Shown: positions 1 to 9,429, counted from the stretch's first letter. The stretch is 64,000 nt of DNA from Paracandidimonas soli (GCF_004342005.1 NZ_SMBX01000004.1:124001-188000), one strand, 5' to 3'. The notes: generated by a model not told the origin, from the sequence alone. Program-made: numbers and translations.

Positions 1-2
1 CC

Positions 3-332
3 GGCGCGTTCTTCATCCAGGAGGAGATCTTCGGACCCCTGCTGGTGCTGGAGTCGTTCGAGGACGAGGCGGAGGCTGTCGGCCGCGCCAATCACACGGA
101 ATATGGATTGTCGGCCAGCATCTGGACGCGGCATGGCGCGCGCGCCATGCGCGTCGCCAGGGCGCTGCGCAACGGTACGGTCTGGATCAACGATCACAAC
201 AAGCTGTTTGCCGAAGCGGAAACGGGAGGATATCGCCGCAGCGGGCTTGGCCGGCTGCACGGTTACGACGCCCTGCTGGACTTCCTGGAAACCAAGCACA
301 TCTACCAGGACGCCGGCGTGGTGGGCGTTTGA
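3..332 (+). CDS. Aldehyde dehydrogenase, C-terminal fragment (5' end outside window)
   Basis: The frame is open from the first base of the window, so this is the last 109 residues of a gene that begins upstream. It shows the C-terminal half of an NAD(P)-dependent aldehyde dehydrogenase: an EEIFGP motif near the start, then GLSASIWT, GTVWIND and a GGYRRSGLGR segment, all typical of the family. It oxidises an aldehyde to a carboxylate; the substrate cannot be read. It lies 47 bp before the Bug receptor and probably belongs to the same operon. If the operon handles furans or an aryl aldehyde, this enzyme would supply the carboxylic acid for the downstream CoA ligase (inference). The catalytic cysteine lies outside the window. 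Confidence 0.88.
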   Translation, partial: GAFFIQEEIFGPLLVLESFEDEAEAVGRANHTEYGLSASIWTRHGARAMRVARALRNGTVWINDHNKLFAEAETGGYRRSGLGRLHGYDALLDFLETKHIYQDAGVVGV

Positions 333-379
333 TGGAAACCAAGCAGTATCTATTTCGATAATACCAAGGAGAGTGGAAC

Positions 380-1378
380 ATGAAGACAACATGGAATATG
401 AAGCTGGCGGGCATGCTGGGCATGGCCACGCTGGTGGTGGCCGGCCTGGCGACGAGTGCGGCGGCGCAGGCCAATGAGGCGGCCGGTTATCCCAATCAGC
501 TAGTGAAGATCATCGTGCCCTATGCCCCTGGCGGATTCAACGATACGCTGGGCCGCATGTTCGCGCGCGCCATGCAGGAGTCCATGGGGCAATCCGTCGT
601 CGTAGAGAACCATGGCGGTGCGGGAACGGTGGTCGGTACGCGCCTGGTCTCGCGCGCACCCGCCGATGGGTATACCTTGCTGGTCAACGGCTTCCCCTTC
701 ATTCTGAATCAGTTCCTGTACAAGGAACTGCCCTACAAGAATACGGATTTCACGCCAGTCATCGCCGGCGCCAAGTCCAATAATCTGCTGGTGGTGCGCG
801 CCGATTCGCCGTTCAAGTCGGTCAAGGATCTCGTGGATTATGCCAAGGCGAATCCCGGCAAGCTGAATTACGCCACCGCTGGCAACGGCAGCTCCAATCA
901 CGTCACGATGGAGTATTTCAAGTCGGTGGCCGGCATCAAGATGATGGGCATTCCCTACAAGGGCAGCGCGCCCATGGTCACGGACCTGCTGGGCGGCCAG
1001 GTGGACGTCATGTTCGACAACGTGCCGCACGTGCTGCCGCACGTCCAGGCGGGCAAGATGCGCGCGCTGGCCATCACCAACGCGGAACGTTCGTCGCTGG
1101 CGCCCGAAGTCCCGACGATTGCCGAACAGGGCTATCCGGGCTTCGAGGTGTCGGTTCCCTACGGCCTGCTGGCTCCGGCAGGAACGCCGCCGGCGATCGT
1201 CGAGAAGATCAACGGCGTGCTGCAACAAGCCATGAAGACGCCTGAGTTCACGAAGGTGTTCGAAGCCCAGGGCGTCGAAGCCATGAGTGGATCGGCCGAG
1301 GACTTCGGCAAATTCATCGAAGCCGAATCGGCAAAGTGGAAACCTGTCGTGGAGCAGGCGGGCATCGTGCTGAACTGA
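380..1378 (+). CDS. Bug-family substrate-binding protein (tripartite tricarboxylate transporter receptor, TctC-like)
   Basis: 332 residues, the usual Bug length. An N-terminal signal peptide (about residues 1-30, hydrophobic core then SAAAQA) indicates export to the periplasm. The mature part begins with YPNQLVKIIVPYAPGG, the family hallmark, and ends with the typical LAPAGTPPAIVEKIN segment. A GGAG-containing ribosome-binding site precedes the ATG. Bug proteins bind small organic acids or related ligands for TctAB permeases. No TctA or TctB gene is in the window, so it is an orphan receptor. Its position directly before the molybdenum hydroxylase suggests it captures the pathway's substrate, perhaps an aromatic or furan carboxylate (inference). 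Confidence 0.92.
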   Translation: MKTTWNMKLAGMLGMATLVVAGLATSAAAQANEAAGYPNQLVKIIVPYAPGGFNDTLGRMFARAMQESMGQSVVVENHGGAGTVVGTRLVSRAPADGYTLLVNGFPFILNQFLYKELPYKNTDFTPVIAGAKSNNLLVVRADSPFKSVKDLVDYAKANPGKLNYATAGNGSSNHVTMEYFKSVAGIKMMGIPYKGSAPMVTDLLGGQVDVMFDNVPHVLPHVQAGKMRALAITNAERSSLAPEVPTIAEQGYPGFEVSVPYGLLAPAGTPPAIVEKINGVLQQAMKTPEFTKVFEAQGVEAMSGSAEDFGKFIEAESAKWKPVVEQAGIVLN

Positions 1379-1400
1379 GGGACCGGGACGGAATGAAGGC

Positions 1401-4397
1401 ATGAGTGCGGCAAAGGAAAGCGTGATGAACGGGAAGGACGAAGCTTCGACGCATGTGGGGCGTCCCGCGCGGCGCATCGAGGATGCGTCCATCCTGATCG
1501 GCAAGGGCAAGTATGGGGACGATGCTCCAGTCAAGCCCGGCACGCTGCATGCCGCCATCCTTCGTTCCCCGCACGCCCATGCGCGACTGCTGGGCGTGGA
1601 TGCCAGCGCGGCGCTGGCGCTGCCCGGCGTGCGCGCCGTGCTGACGGGCGAGGATGTGCGCGCCTGGTCGCGGCCGTTCGTGGTCGGCGTCAAGCAGCCG
1701 ATGGAGCACTGGGCGCTTGCCGTGGATAAGGTGCGCTATGTCGGCGAGCCAGTGGCCGTCGTCGTGGCGGAATCCCGCTATCTGGCGGAAGACGGCGTCG
1801 ATCTGCTGACGGCCAGCTACGAGACGCTGCCGGTGGCCGTGGAAATCGAGCAGGCCATGGCGGAGGATGCGCCCGTGCTGCACGAGGCCGTCGGCTCCAA
1901 TGTCGTCAGCGACAGGCAGTTCCATTATGGCGATCCCGGGACGGCGTTTGCGCAGGCCGCGCACCGCATCGGACTGACGGTGCGCTATCCCCGCAATTCC
2001 TGCACGCCCATCGAAGGCGCGGTCGTCATGGCCGAGTATCTTTCCGCCGAGGAAGGATACGAGGTCAGCTCGAACTTCATGGGGCCGTTTTCGCTGCATA
2101 CCGTCATGGCCTTGGCGCTGCAGGTGCCGGGCACGCATCTCAGGCACCGGAATTTCCGCGATTCCGGCGGCAGCTTCGGCGTGAAGCAGGCTGTATTTCC
2201 CTATATCGTCCTGATGTGCATGGCGGCGCGCAAGGCCGGCGCTCCGGTCAAGTGGGTGGAGGACAGGCTGGAGCATCTGACGGCCGCCACATCGGCCACG
2301 GGGCGGCTCAGCCATATCGAAGCCGCCGTCCGCGAGGACGGCAAGATACTGGCGCTGTCCTACGATCAGATGGACGACTGCGGCGGCTACCTGCGCGCGC
2401 CGGAGCCGGCCACATCCTATCGCATGCACGGATGCGTGACGGGTCCTTACGATATTCCCAACCTGTCCGTGCGCAACCGCATCGTGCTGACCAACAAGAT
2501 GCCGACCGGGCTGGTGCGCGGGTTCGGCGGGCCGCAGGTGTATCTGGCGCTGGAGCGGCTGATGCAGCGTATCTCCGTGGAGCTGGGGCTGGACATGCCC
2601 ACGCTGTACCGGCGCAATTTCATCAGCGCGGACGCGTTTCCCTATCGCGCCGCCGCCGGCGCCTTGCTGGACTCCGGCAATTACCAGGGAGCGCTGGAAA
2701 AGATCGAGACCGAGGGCGGGCTGCGGGAGCTGTACGAGCGCAGGGACGCAGCCAGGGCGCAAGGCAAGTACTACGGAATCGGGTTTTCCGCCGTCGTCGA
2801 GCCGTCGATTTCGAACATGGGCTATATCTCCACGGTGCTGCCTCTGGAGATGCGCATCAAGGCTGGCCCCAAGAACGGCGGCATCGCATCGGCGACCGTC
2901 GGCATCGATCCGCTGGGAGGCGTCACTGTAGTGGTGGCTTCGTCTCCGGCGGGTCAGGGACACCGCACGGTCTGCGCCCAGGTGGCGGCGGACGTCTTCG
3001 GGTTGTCTCCGGAACAGATCGTCGTCAATGTGGATTTCGATACGCAGAAAGATGCCTGGTCCGTGGCGGCGGGCAACTATTCCAGCCGTTTCGCGGGCGC
3101 CGTGGCGGGAGTGGTGCATCTGGCGGCGGAGAAACTGCGCAACAAGCTGGCCGTCATCGCCGCGCACAACTTCGGCTGTGCGCCCGAAGACATCGTGTTC
3201 CGCAATGGCCGCGTGCAGGCTGGAGGCGACACCGAACGCTCGCTGCCGTTCGCGCGCATGGCGGCGGGGCCGCATTGGGCGCCGGGGCTGCTGCCGCCGG
3301 GCGTCGAACCGGGCATGCGCGAGACGGTGTTCTGGACGCCGGAGCAGTTGACGCCGCCGGACGAACAGGATCGCGTCAACACATCGGCCGCCTATGGATT
3401 CGCCATGGATGTCTGCGCCGTGGAGATCGATCCGGATACCGGGCGCGTGCGCATCGACCGCTACGTCACGTCGCACGACGCGGGCCGCATCCTGAATCCG
3501 GCGCTTGCCGACGGGCAGATCCGGGGCGCCTTCGCCCAGGGACTGGGAGCGGCGCTGATGGAGGAGTTCCAGTACGGGGCGGACGGCAGTTTCCAGTCCG
3601 GCACGTTCGCCGATTATCTGGTGCCCACGAGCTGCGAGGTGCCGGAGCCCGTCATCCTGCATCAGGAAACGCTTTCGCCGTTTACGCCGCTGGGCGCAAA
3701 AGGGCTGGGCGAGGGCAACAACATGAGCACGCCGCCATGCATCGCGAATGCCGTGGCGGATGCGCTGGGCGTACGCGATGTCATGCTGCCCCTGACGCCG
3801 TCGCGCGTCATGTCGCTGATCGGCATGGAAGATCCGCCGCCTTCGCGGCCGCAGTCAGCGCCTGCGCCAGCGAAGGCGGGCTCCGGCAAGGCGCTGAGCG
3901 CTGCCGGCGAGGTGCAGCTGTCCGCCGCGCCGCAGGCCGTGTTCGACGTCATGCTGAACCCGGATGCGCTGGCCAAGGTCATTCCCGGCTGCAATGCCCT
4001 GCAGAAGGTAGGGGAGAACAAATATCGCGCCGACGTGACCGTGGGCATAGGCATGATCAAGGCGCGCTACGCCGCCGAGGTCGCGCTCAGCGAGCTGGAT
4101 CCTCCGCACAGCCTGCGCCTGTCGGGTTCCGGCCTGTCCAGTGTCGGTTCGGCCAAGGGCAGCGGCATGGTGCGCTTGGAGGAAAAGGACGGCGGCACCT
4201 TGCTGCGCTATGACTATCAGGCCGAAGTGTCGGGCAAGGTCGCGGCGGTGGGCGGCCGCATGCTGGAAGGCGCGGCCCGCATCGTGCTCGGCCAGCTGTT
4301 CGAGCAGCTCGGGCGGCAGGCGGGCGGCAAGCCGCTGGAGGACAGCGCGTCCTGGTGGCGCAGGCTGCTGCGGAGATTGGGAGTCGGCAGGAAATGA
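1401..4397 (+). CDS. Molybdopterin-binding hydroxylase large subunit fused to a C-terminal CoxG-like domain (HmfA-like)
   Basis: 998 residues. About residues 1-810 form a xanthine dehydrogenase/CoxL-type large subunit: RRIEDASILIGKGKY at the N-terminus, VRGFGGPQ near 372 in place of the CoxL active-site loop, GQGH near 518 for molybdopterin and KGLGEG near 766 with the presumed catalytic Glu. After a Pro/Ala linker (about 812-830), residues about 830-975 form a SRPBCC/CoxG domain. The last residues (SWWRRLLRRLGVGRK) look like a basic amphipathic tail. The enzyme hydroxylates a substrate with water, here perhaps 2-furoyl-CoA. Its stop overlaps the FAD subunit start (ATGA). A second possible start lies at 1425. 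The family call is firm; the substrate is inferred from neighbours. Confidence 0.9.
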   Translation: MSAAKESVMNGKDEASTHVGRPARRIEDASILIGKGKYGDDAPVKPGTLHAAILRSPHAHARLLGVDASAALALPGVRAVLTGEDVRAWSRPFVVGVKQPMEHWALAVDKVRYVGEPVAVVVAESRYLAEDGVDLLTASYETLPVAVEIEQAMAEDAPVLHEAVGSNVVSDRQFHYGDPGTAFAQAAHRIGLTVRYPRNSCTPIEGAVVMAEYLSAEEGYEVSSNFMGPFSLHTVMALALQVPGTHLRHRNFRDSGGSFGVKQAVFPYIVLMCMAARKAGAPVKWVEDRLEHLTAATSATGRLSHIEAAVREDGKILALSYDQMDDCGGYLRAPEPATSYRMHGCVTGPYDIPNLSVRNRIVLTNKMPTGLVRGFGGPQVYLALERLMQRISVELGLDMPTLYRRNFISADAFPYRAAAGALLDSGNYQGALEKIETEGGLRELYERRDAARAQGKYYGIGFSAVVEPSISNMGYISTVLPLEMRIKAGPKNGGIASATVGIDPLGGVTVVVASSPAGQGHRTVCAQVAADVFGLSPEQIVVNVDFDTQKDAWSVAAGNYSSRFAGAVAGVVHLAAEKLRNKLAVIAAHNFGCAPEDIVFRNGRVQAGGDTERSLPFARMAAGPHWAPGLLPPGVEPGMRETVFWTPEQLTPPDEQDRVNTSAAYGFAMDVCAVEIDPDTGRVRIDRYVTSHDAGRILNPALADGQIRGAFAQGLGAALMEEFQYGADGSFQSGTFADYLVPTSCEVPEPVILHQETLSPFTPLGAKGLGEGNNMSTPPCIANAVADALGVRDVMLPLTPSRVMSLIGMEDPPPSRPQSAPAPAKAGSGKALSAAGEVQLSAAPQAVFDVMLNPDALAKVIPGCNALQKVGENKYRADVTVGIGMIKARYAAEVALSELDPPHSLRLSGSGLSSVGSAKGSGMVRLEEKDGGTLLRYDYQAEVSGKVAAVGGRMLEGAARIVLGQLFEQLGRQAGGKPLEDSASWWRRLLRRLGVGRK

Positions 4398-5212
4398 AAC
4401 CGCAGAAATTCGATTACGTGCGTGCGGAAACCGCGCAGGAAGCCGTGGACATGCTGGCGGAGCTGGGCGGGGACGCGCGCATCATGGCCGGCGGCCAGTC
4501 GCTGATGGCGGTGCTGAACATGCGCCTTGCGCAACCCGCCGTGCTGATCGACATCAGCAGGACGGCCGACCTGAAATACCTGCGCGCCGACAAGACGCAT
4601 CTGTCCGTCGGCGCCGCGACGACGCAGGGAACGCTGGAGTGGAGCGGGGAGCTGCCTCGCCAGTTGCCCTTGCTGACGCAGGTGTTTCCGTTCATCTCGC
4701 ATTTCCAGATTCGTAACAAGGGTACGGTCTGCGGTTCGGTGGCGCATGCCGATCCCAGCGCCGAGCTGCCGCTGTCGCTGGCGCTGCTGGGCGGCGAAGT
4801 GGTGCTGCGCAACCGCAAGCGCAAGCGCACCGTGGCGGCGGAGGATTTCTTCCAGGGCATGCTGATGACGGCGAAGGCGCCCGACGAGCTGGTGGAGGAA
4901 GTCCGTTTTCCGCTGGCGCGTGAAGACCAGCGCTTCGCATTCACCGAGTTTTCCGCCCGCCATGGCGACTTCGCCATCGCATCGGTGGGAGCCATGCGCG
5001 ACGGTCGGGTCACCCGTCTCGCCGTGGGCGGCGTATCGGACCGGCCCGTCGTCATGCAATGGGAAGACTTGCAGCGGGGAGACTGGGAAGGCGTGCTCAA
5101 CGACCTGGCCTGGGACCTGCAGGCGCAGGACGACCATCACGCCAGCGCGCAATTCCGGCGCCATCTGGTGCGCAGGCTGGGTTTGCAGATTCTCGGGAGG
5201 ATATCGGAATGA
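4394..5212 (+). CDS. Molybdenum hydroxylase FAD-binding (medium) subunit (HmfB/CoxM-like)
   Basis: 272 residues from the ATG that overlaps the large-subunit stop. This start is preferred to upstream in-frame codons because it is preceded by AGGAA and gives the family's normal N-terminus (KFDYVRAET). FAD-binding signatures are visible: AGGQSLMAVLNMRL (about 32-45) and TVCGSVAHADPSAELP (about 114-129). In these enzymes this subunit carries electrons from the 2Fe-2S subunit to the acceptor. Large, medium and small subunits overlap by 4 bp each, so they are translationally coupled and surely form one heterotrimeric complex in the cytoplasm. Confidence 0.92.
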   Translation: MKPQKFDYVRAETAQEAVDMLAELGGDARIMAGGQSLMAVLNMRLAQPAVLIDISRTADLKYLRADKTHLSVGAATTQGTLEWSGELPRQLPLLTQVFPFISHFQIRNKGTVCGSVAHADPSAELPLSLALLGGEVVLRNRKRKRTVAAEDFFQGMLMTAKAPDELVEEVRFPLAREDQRFAFTEFSARHGDFAIASVGAMRDGRVTRLAVGGVSDRPVVMQWEDLQRGDWEGVLNDLAWDLQAQDDHHASAQFRRHLVRRLGLQILGRISE

Positions 5213-5718
5213 AGCGCTACGACCAGGACGCGCGCCATCGCGTGACGGTGGTGCTCAACGGACAGGAACGCAGCGGGCTGTGCGAATCGCGCATGCTGCT
5301 GTCGGACTTCCTGCGCGAAACGCTGGGAGCCACCGGCACGCACGTGGGTTGCGAGCACGGCGTCTGCGGCGCATGCACGGTGCAGATCGACGGTGTGGCG
5401 GTGCGCTCGTGCATGACGCTGGCCGTGCAGGCCGACGGCATGCGCGTGGATACGGTCGAGGGCCTGGCGGAAGCGCAGGACCGCATGAGCGACCTGCAGG
5501 AGGCCTTTCGCCGCAATCATGCGCTGCAGTGCGGCTTCTGTACCGCCGGCATCCTGATGTCCTGCGACGACTACCTGAAGCGCAATCCCGATCCCACGGA
5601 AACGCAGGTGCGCGACATGCTGTCCGGCCATCTTTGCCGCTGTACCGGCTACACGAACATCGTCAACGCGGTGCTGGAAACCGCGGCGTCGCGCCGTGCG
5701 TCTTCGGCGCAGCCATAA
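5209..5718 (+). CDS. Molybdenum hydroxylase [2Fe-2S] small subunit (HmfC/CoxS-like)
   Basis: 169 residues; the ATG overlaps the FAD-subunit stop. All eight iron-sulphur ligands are visible: Cys48, Cys53, Cys56 and Cys68 for the plant-ferredoxin-type cluster (GCEHGVCGAC), and Cys108, Cys111, Cys143 and Cys145 for the second cluster (QCGFC, CRCTGY). It relays electrons from the molybdenum site to FAD. The N-terminus is about 10 residues longer than in many homologues. The gene is intact and 21 bp ahead of the acyl-CoA synthetase. Confidence 0.95.
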   Translation: MKRYDQDARHRVTVVLNGQERSGLCESRMLLSDFLRETLGATGTHVGCEHGVCGACTVQIDGVAVRSCMTLAVQADGMRVDTVEGLAEAQDRMSDLQEAFRRNHALQCGFCTAGILMSCDDYLKRNPDPTETQVRDMLSGHLCRCTGYTNIVNAVLETAASRRASSAQP

Positions 5719-5739
5719 CTCAACTCTGGGGAACCGCAA

Positions 5740-7314
5740 ATGCTGGATCTGGGAAGAACATTCTTGCAAAGCGTGGAACGCAGTCCAGGCAACCTCGCCA
5801 TCGTCGATGGCGACAAGGCGCTGACGTATCGGCAGTGGCGCGATGAAATCGCCGGGCTGGCGGCGGGGCTTGGGTCCGTGGGCCTGAAGCGCGGCGACCG
5901 CGTGCTGGCAGTCATGCAGAATCGCTACGAGATGGCGACCCTGCACTGGGCCTGCCAGTTTGCGGGTGTGGTGGTGGTACCGCTGAACTGGCGCGCCAAG
6001 CCCGAGGAAATCGGCTATTGCGTCCAGGATGCGCAGGTCGGGGCGGTCTTCTTCGAGGGAGTCAGCGCGCCAGCGATCGAAGCCGCGGACATCGCCTCCG
6101 GCGTGCGCAAGGTGTCGGTCGGCATGGGCGCCGGGGCCGGCGATGTACTGGCCTTCGAGGATCTGATCCAGCCTGGCGGCGTGCTGGAGCCTCTGGCGGG
6201 CAGTGAGGATATATCGCTGATGCTGTATACCTCCGGCACGACGGGCAACCCCAAGGGCGTGCCGCGCAGGCACAGGCAGGAGCGTACGGCGGCGCTGGGA
6301 CACGTGGCGCAGAACCTGTATCGCCGGGGTGAGCGCACGCTGGGCGTCATGCCGCTCTATCACACCATGGGCGTGCGTTCCCTGCTGAGCATGGCGCTGG
6401 TCGACGGCGCGTTCGTCTGCATGCCGAAATTCGATCCGCTGCATGCGCTGGAACAGATCGGCAAGCATGCCGTCACCTGCCTGTATCTGGTGCCGACGCT
6501 GTATCACGACATGCTCAAGCAGTATGTCCCCGGCACGCACGACATTTCCGCCGTCAGGAAGCTGGGCTTCGCGGGCGCATCCATGCCTGATGGGCTGCTG
6601 ATCCGCCTGCAGGAGGTCTTCCAGCCGGAACTGTTCGTGAACCACTATGGTTCTTCCGAGGTCTACACCTTCTCCATCGAACCGGATGCCGTGAAGAAGC
6701 CGGGCAGTGCGGGCCGCGCCGGCATCAACACGCGTCTGCGCGTGATTTCGCTGGATTCCAGGGACGTGGGCCGCCTGGCGGCGGTCGGCGAGGAGGGGCA
6801 GATCATCGCCGACCTGTCGGGCGACGAGGCTTTCGAGGGCTACTGGAACCGCCCGGACGCCGATGCCAGGTCCATCCAGGACGGCTGGTACTTCACGGGC
6901 GATATCGGCTACCTGGATGCCGACGGCGACCTGTTCGTGACGGGGCGCGTGGACGACATGATGATCAGCGGCGGGGAGAACATTTCTCCCGTCGATATCG
7001 AATCCGTGCTGTCGCTGCACGACGCCGTGGACGAGGTGGCCGTGGTCGGCCTGCCGGACGAGCGCTGGGGGCAGCGCGTCACGGCATTCGTCAAGCTCCG
7101 CTATCCGGCCGATGCGGCAGTCCTGGACGCGCATTGCCGCAATTCCGACCTGCAGAATTTCAAGCGGCCGCGCGACTACGTCTTTGTGCAATCCATCCCC
7201 AAGTCGCCGGTCGGCAAGCTGTTGCGCCGCCTTCTGATCGCGGGGCAATACGAGCGTGTGGACGCTTCCGGCAATGAACAGCGCCCGGTGTCCGGGGCAG
7301 GAGAGAAATCATGA
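5740..7314 (+). CDS. AMP-dependent acyl-CoA synthetase (HmfD-like, candidate 2-furoyl-CoA synthetase)
   Basis: 524 residues of the ANL superfamily. The P-loop LYTSGTTGNPKG is at about 160-172, the GWYFTGD hinge region follows around 385-391, and the C-terminal lysine needed for adenylation sits in SPVGKLLRR (about 489-497). It activates a carboxylate with ATP and CoA. Lying directly after the molybdenum hydroxylase, it most likely makes the CoA thioester that the hydroxylase acts on; in the hmf pathway this is 2-furoyl-CoA. Its TGA overlaps the ATG of the UbiD gene. Class is certain; substrate is inferred. Confidence 0.88.
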   Translation: MLDLGRTFLQSVERSPGNLAIVDGDKALTYRQWRDEIAGLAAGLGSVGLKRGDRVLAVMQNRYEMATLHWACQFAGVVVVPLNWRAKPEEIGYCVQDAQVGAVFFEGVSAPAIEAADIASGVRKVSVGMGAGAGDVLAFEDLIQPGGVLEPLAGSEDISLMLYTSGTTGNPKGVPRRHRQERTAALGHVAQNLYRRGERTLGVMPLYHTMGVRSLLSMALVDGAFVCMPKFDPLHALEQIGKHAVTCLYLVPTLYHDMLKQYVPGTHDISAVRKLGFAGASMPDGLLIRLQEVFQPELFVNHYGSSEVYTFSIEPDAVKKPGSAGRAGINTRLRVISLDSRDVGRLAAVGEEGQIIADLSGDEAFEGYWNRPDADARSIQDGWYFTGDIGYLDADGDLFVTGRVDDMMISGGENISPVDIESVLSLHDAVDEVAVVGLPDERWGQRVTAFVKLRYPADAAVLDAHCRNSDLQNFKRPRDYVFVQSIPKSPVGKLLRRLLIAGQYERVDASGNEQRPVSGAGEKS

Positions 7315-8750
7315 AGCACATTGGCCAACCCTATGACGACCTGCGCGCATGGCTGCGGCACCTGACGCAGACCGGCCGCGTGGCGGTGATACGCGAAGGC
7401 GTCGGCCTGCGCCACGAGCTGGCGGCGATCGCCAAGCGCCTGGACGGCGACAAGGCGACCTATTTCCCCAGGCCCGACGGCCATGAGATGCCGGTGATCT
7501 CCGGCTTCATGTCGCAGCGCGGCTGGATCGCGGAGGCCATGGGCGTGGCGGACGCCGATGTCCTGTCCGCGTTCCGGCGCGCCGCGCAGTCGCCCCTGCC
7601 CTGGCGGGAGGTGGAGCCCGGTGCGGCAAGCTGCCAGCAGGTGGTGCACACCGATATCGACATGCATGCGCTGCTGCCCATTCCGACGCACAGCGAGCAC
7701 GACAACGGCCCATACATCACGGCAGGCATGGTCATCGCGCGCAATCCGGTCACGGGCGTGCAGAATGTGTCGATCAACCGCATCCAGGTGCATGGCAAGG
7801 ACCGCATGGCGCTGCTGATGCTGCCGCGCCACCTGTACGCTTTCTTCAAGGAGGCGCAGGCGCAGGGCTTGGCTCTGCCGGTGGCCATCGTCATCGGCGC
7901 GGATCCGCTGACGCTCCTGGCGTCGCAGGCCATCACCCCGATCGACCACGACGAACTGGAAATCGCGGGCGCGCTGCATGGCAAGCCGCTGCCCGTCGTG
8001 AAGTGCCTGAGCAACGAGGTGCGCGTTCCTGCCAATGCGGAAATCGTGATCGAGGGCCGCATCCTGCCCGATGAAATGGATCTGGAAGGGCCGTTCGGCG
8101 AATTCCCGAAATACTACAGCGCCCAGGAGAAGCGCGAAGTCATCATGGTGGATCGCGTGACGCACAGGCGTTCGCCCGTCTATCACACCATCATTCCCGC
8201 GGAATACGAGCACCTGCTGCTGGGCTCCATTCCGCGCGAGGCGACGCTGCTGGCGCATCTGCAGCGCAGTTTCCCGAATGTGCTGGATGTGCACCTGTCT
8301 ATGGGGGGCGTCGGCCGCTACCACCTGTACGTCAAGATCCGCAAGATGCACGAAGGGCAGCCGAAGAATGTGATCCTGTGCGCGTTCGGCGCGCACTACG
8401 ACATCAAGCACGTCGTGGTGGTTGACGAGGACGTGGACGTGCACCAGCCCAGGCAGGTCGAATGGGCGCTGGCCACGCGCTTCCAGGCGGACGTGGATCT
8501 GGTGGTCATCTCCGGCGCCCAGGGTTCCGTGCTGGATCCGTCCACGACGACGCGCTTTTCGCTGGAGGACCAGGTGGGGATGCCTGAATCCCACGAGCAG
8601 GGCATCAGCGCCAAGATGGGCATGGACGCCACGCGCCCGGTCAGGTATCACGAGCACGTCTTCACCAAGGTCAGGATTCCGGGCGAGGACACGCTGGACC
8701 TGGAGCAGTTCGTCGTGTCGGGAGCGACCGTCGACTGGCAGGCGGACTGA
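7311..8750 (+). CDS. UbiD-family prenyl-FMN-dependent decarboxylase (HmfF-like)
   Basis: 479 residues, the normal UbiD length. The catalytic pair Glu259 and Glu264 stands in LEGPFGEFPKYYS, and an Arg-containing NRIQVHGKDRMAL segment lies near 160. These enzymes need prenylated FMN made by UbiX and reversibly decarboxylate unsaturated or aromatic acids. In Cupriavidus basilensis the homologous pair HmfF/HmfG removes one carboxyl from 2,5-furandicarboxylate to give 2-furoate (established knowledge); the same role is inferred here. Start overlaps the previous stop (ATGA), and the UbiX-like gene starts 1 bp after its stop. It could instead act on another heteroaromatic or phenolic acid. Confidence 0.9.
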   Translation: MKHIGQPYDDLRAWLRHLTQTGRVAVIREGVGLRHELAAIAKRLDGDKATYFPRPDGHEMPVISGFMSQRGWIAEAMGVADADVLSAFRRAAQSPLPWREVEPGAASCQQVVHTDIDMHALLPIPTHSEHDNGPYITAGMVIARNPVTGVQNVSINRIQVHGKDRMALLMLPRHLYAFFKEAQAQGLALPVAIVIGADPLTLLASQAITPIDHDELEIAGALHGKPLPVVKCLSNEVRVPANAEIVIEGRILPDEMDLEGPFGEFPKYYSAQEKREVIMVDRVTHRRSPVYHTIIPAEYEHLLLGSIPREATLLAHLQRSFPNVLDVHLSMGGVGRYHLYVKIRKMHEGQPKNVILCAFGAHYDIKHVVVVDEDVDVHQPRQVEWALATRFQADVDLVVISGAQGSVLDPSTTTRFSLEDQVGMPESHEQGISAKMGMDATRPVRYHEHVFTKVRIPGEDTLDLEQFVVSGATVDWQAD

Positions 8751-8751
8751 G

Positions 8752-9429
8752 ATGCATACGCTGAGCGAAACCTCTTCAGCCGGCGGCCGCCCGCAGCCCG
8801 GCGCGCGGCCGCGCAGGCTCGTCATCGCCATCACCGGCGCGAGTGGAGCCATCTACGGCGTGCGCATGCTGCAGGTGCTGCGCAGCCTTCCAGGATGGGA
8901 AAGCCACCTGATCCTGTCGGCTTCCGGCGTGCTGACCGCGACCCAGGAGCTGGGCATGTCGCGCGGCGAGATCGAAAGCCTGGCGGACGTGGTGCACAGC
9001 GTCAAGGACATCGGCGCCACGCTGTCGAGCGGATCGTTCCGGCACGACGGCATGATCGTAGCGCCTTGCTCCATGAAGACGCTGGCGGGCATTGCGCACG
9101 GGCTTTCCGACAACCTCATCAGCCGAGCGGCGGACGTGGCGCTGAAGGAGCGTCGGCGCGTGGTCCTGATGGTGCGCGAAAGCCCTCTGAACCTTGCGCA
9201 TCTGCGCAATATGGTGGCCGCCACCGAAATGGGCGCGATCATCTGCCCGCCGGTGCCGGCGTTCTATGCATGTCCGGAAACGCTGGAGGACATGGTTTCG
9301 CATACTGTCGGACGGGCGCTGGACCTGTTCGACATTCCGCATGAAGGCCTGCTGGTCCGATGGGCCGGCATGGCGCCAATGCGCCGCAATCGCCAGGCGG
9401 TAACGGCGGACGCCGCCGATGTCTGCTGA
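8752..9429 (+). CDS. UbiX-family flavin prenyltransferase (HmfG-like)
   Basis: 225 residues with the UbiX signature IAITGASGAIYGVRMLQVL at about 23-42 and MIVAPCSMKTLAGIAHG in the middle, followed by VVLMVRESPLNLAHLRNM. It makes prenylated FMN from FMN and dimethylallyl phosphate, the cofactor of the adjacent UbiD-type enzyme. The N-terminus has about 20 extra Ala/Pro/Arg-rich residues; an internal start is possible but no better ribosome-binding site is visible. The 3' end abuts a 129-bp dispersed repeat, whose first bases overlap the TGA. Confidence 0.92.
   Translation: MHTLSETSSAGGRPQPGARPRRLVIAITGASGAIYGVRMLQVLRSLPGWESHLILSASGVLTATQELGMSRGEIESLADVVHSVKDIGATLSSGSFRHDGMIVAPCSMKTLAGIAHGLSDNLISRAADVALKERRRVVLMVRESPLNLAHLRNMVAATEMGAIICPPVPAFYACPETLEDMVSHTVGRALDLFDIPHEGLLVRWAGMAPMRRNRQAVTADAADVC

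Noticed and set aside
1314-3662. Long open frame (782 codons) on the - strand
   Set aside because: It lies opposite the molybdenum hydroxylase, has His/Arg/Gly-rich composition and no domain. It is a by-product of GC-rich codon use.
5137-7248. 703-codon open frame on the - strand
   Set aside because: Antisense to the 2Fe-2S subunit and the CoA ligase, with low-complexity Arg/His-rich translation and no family.
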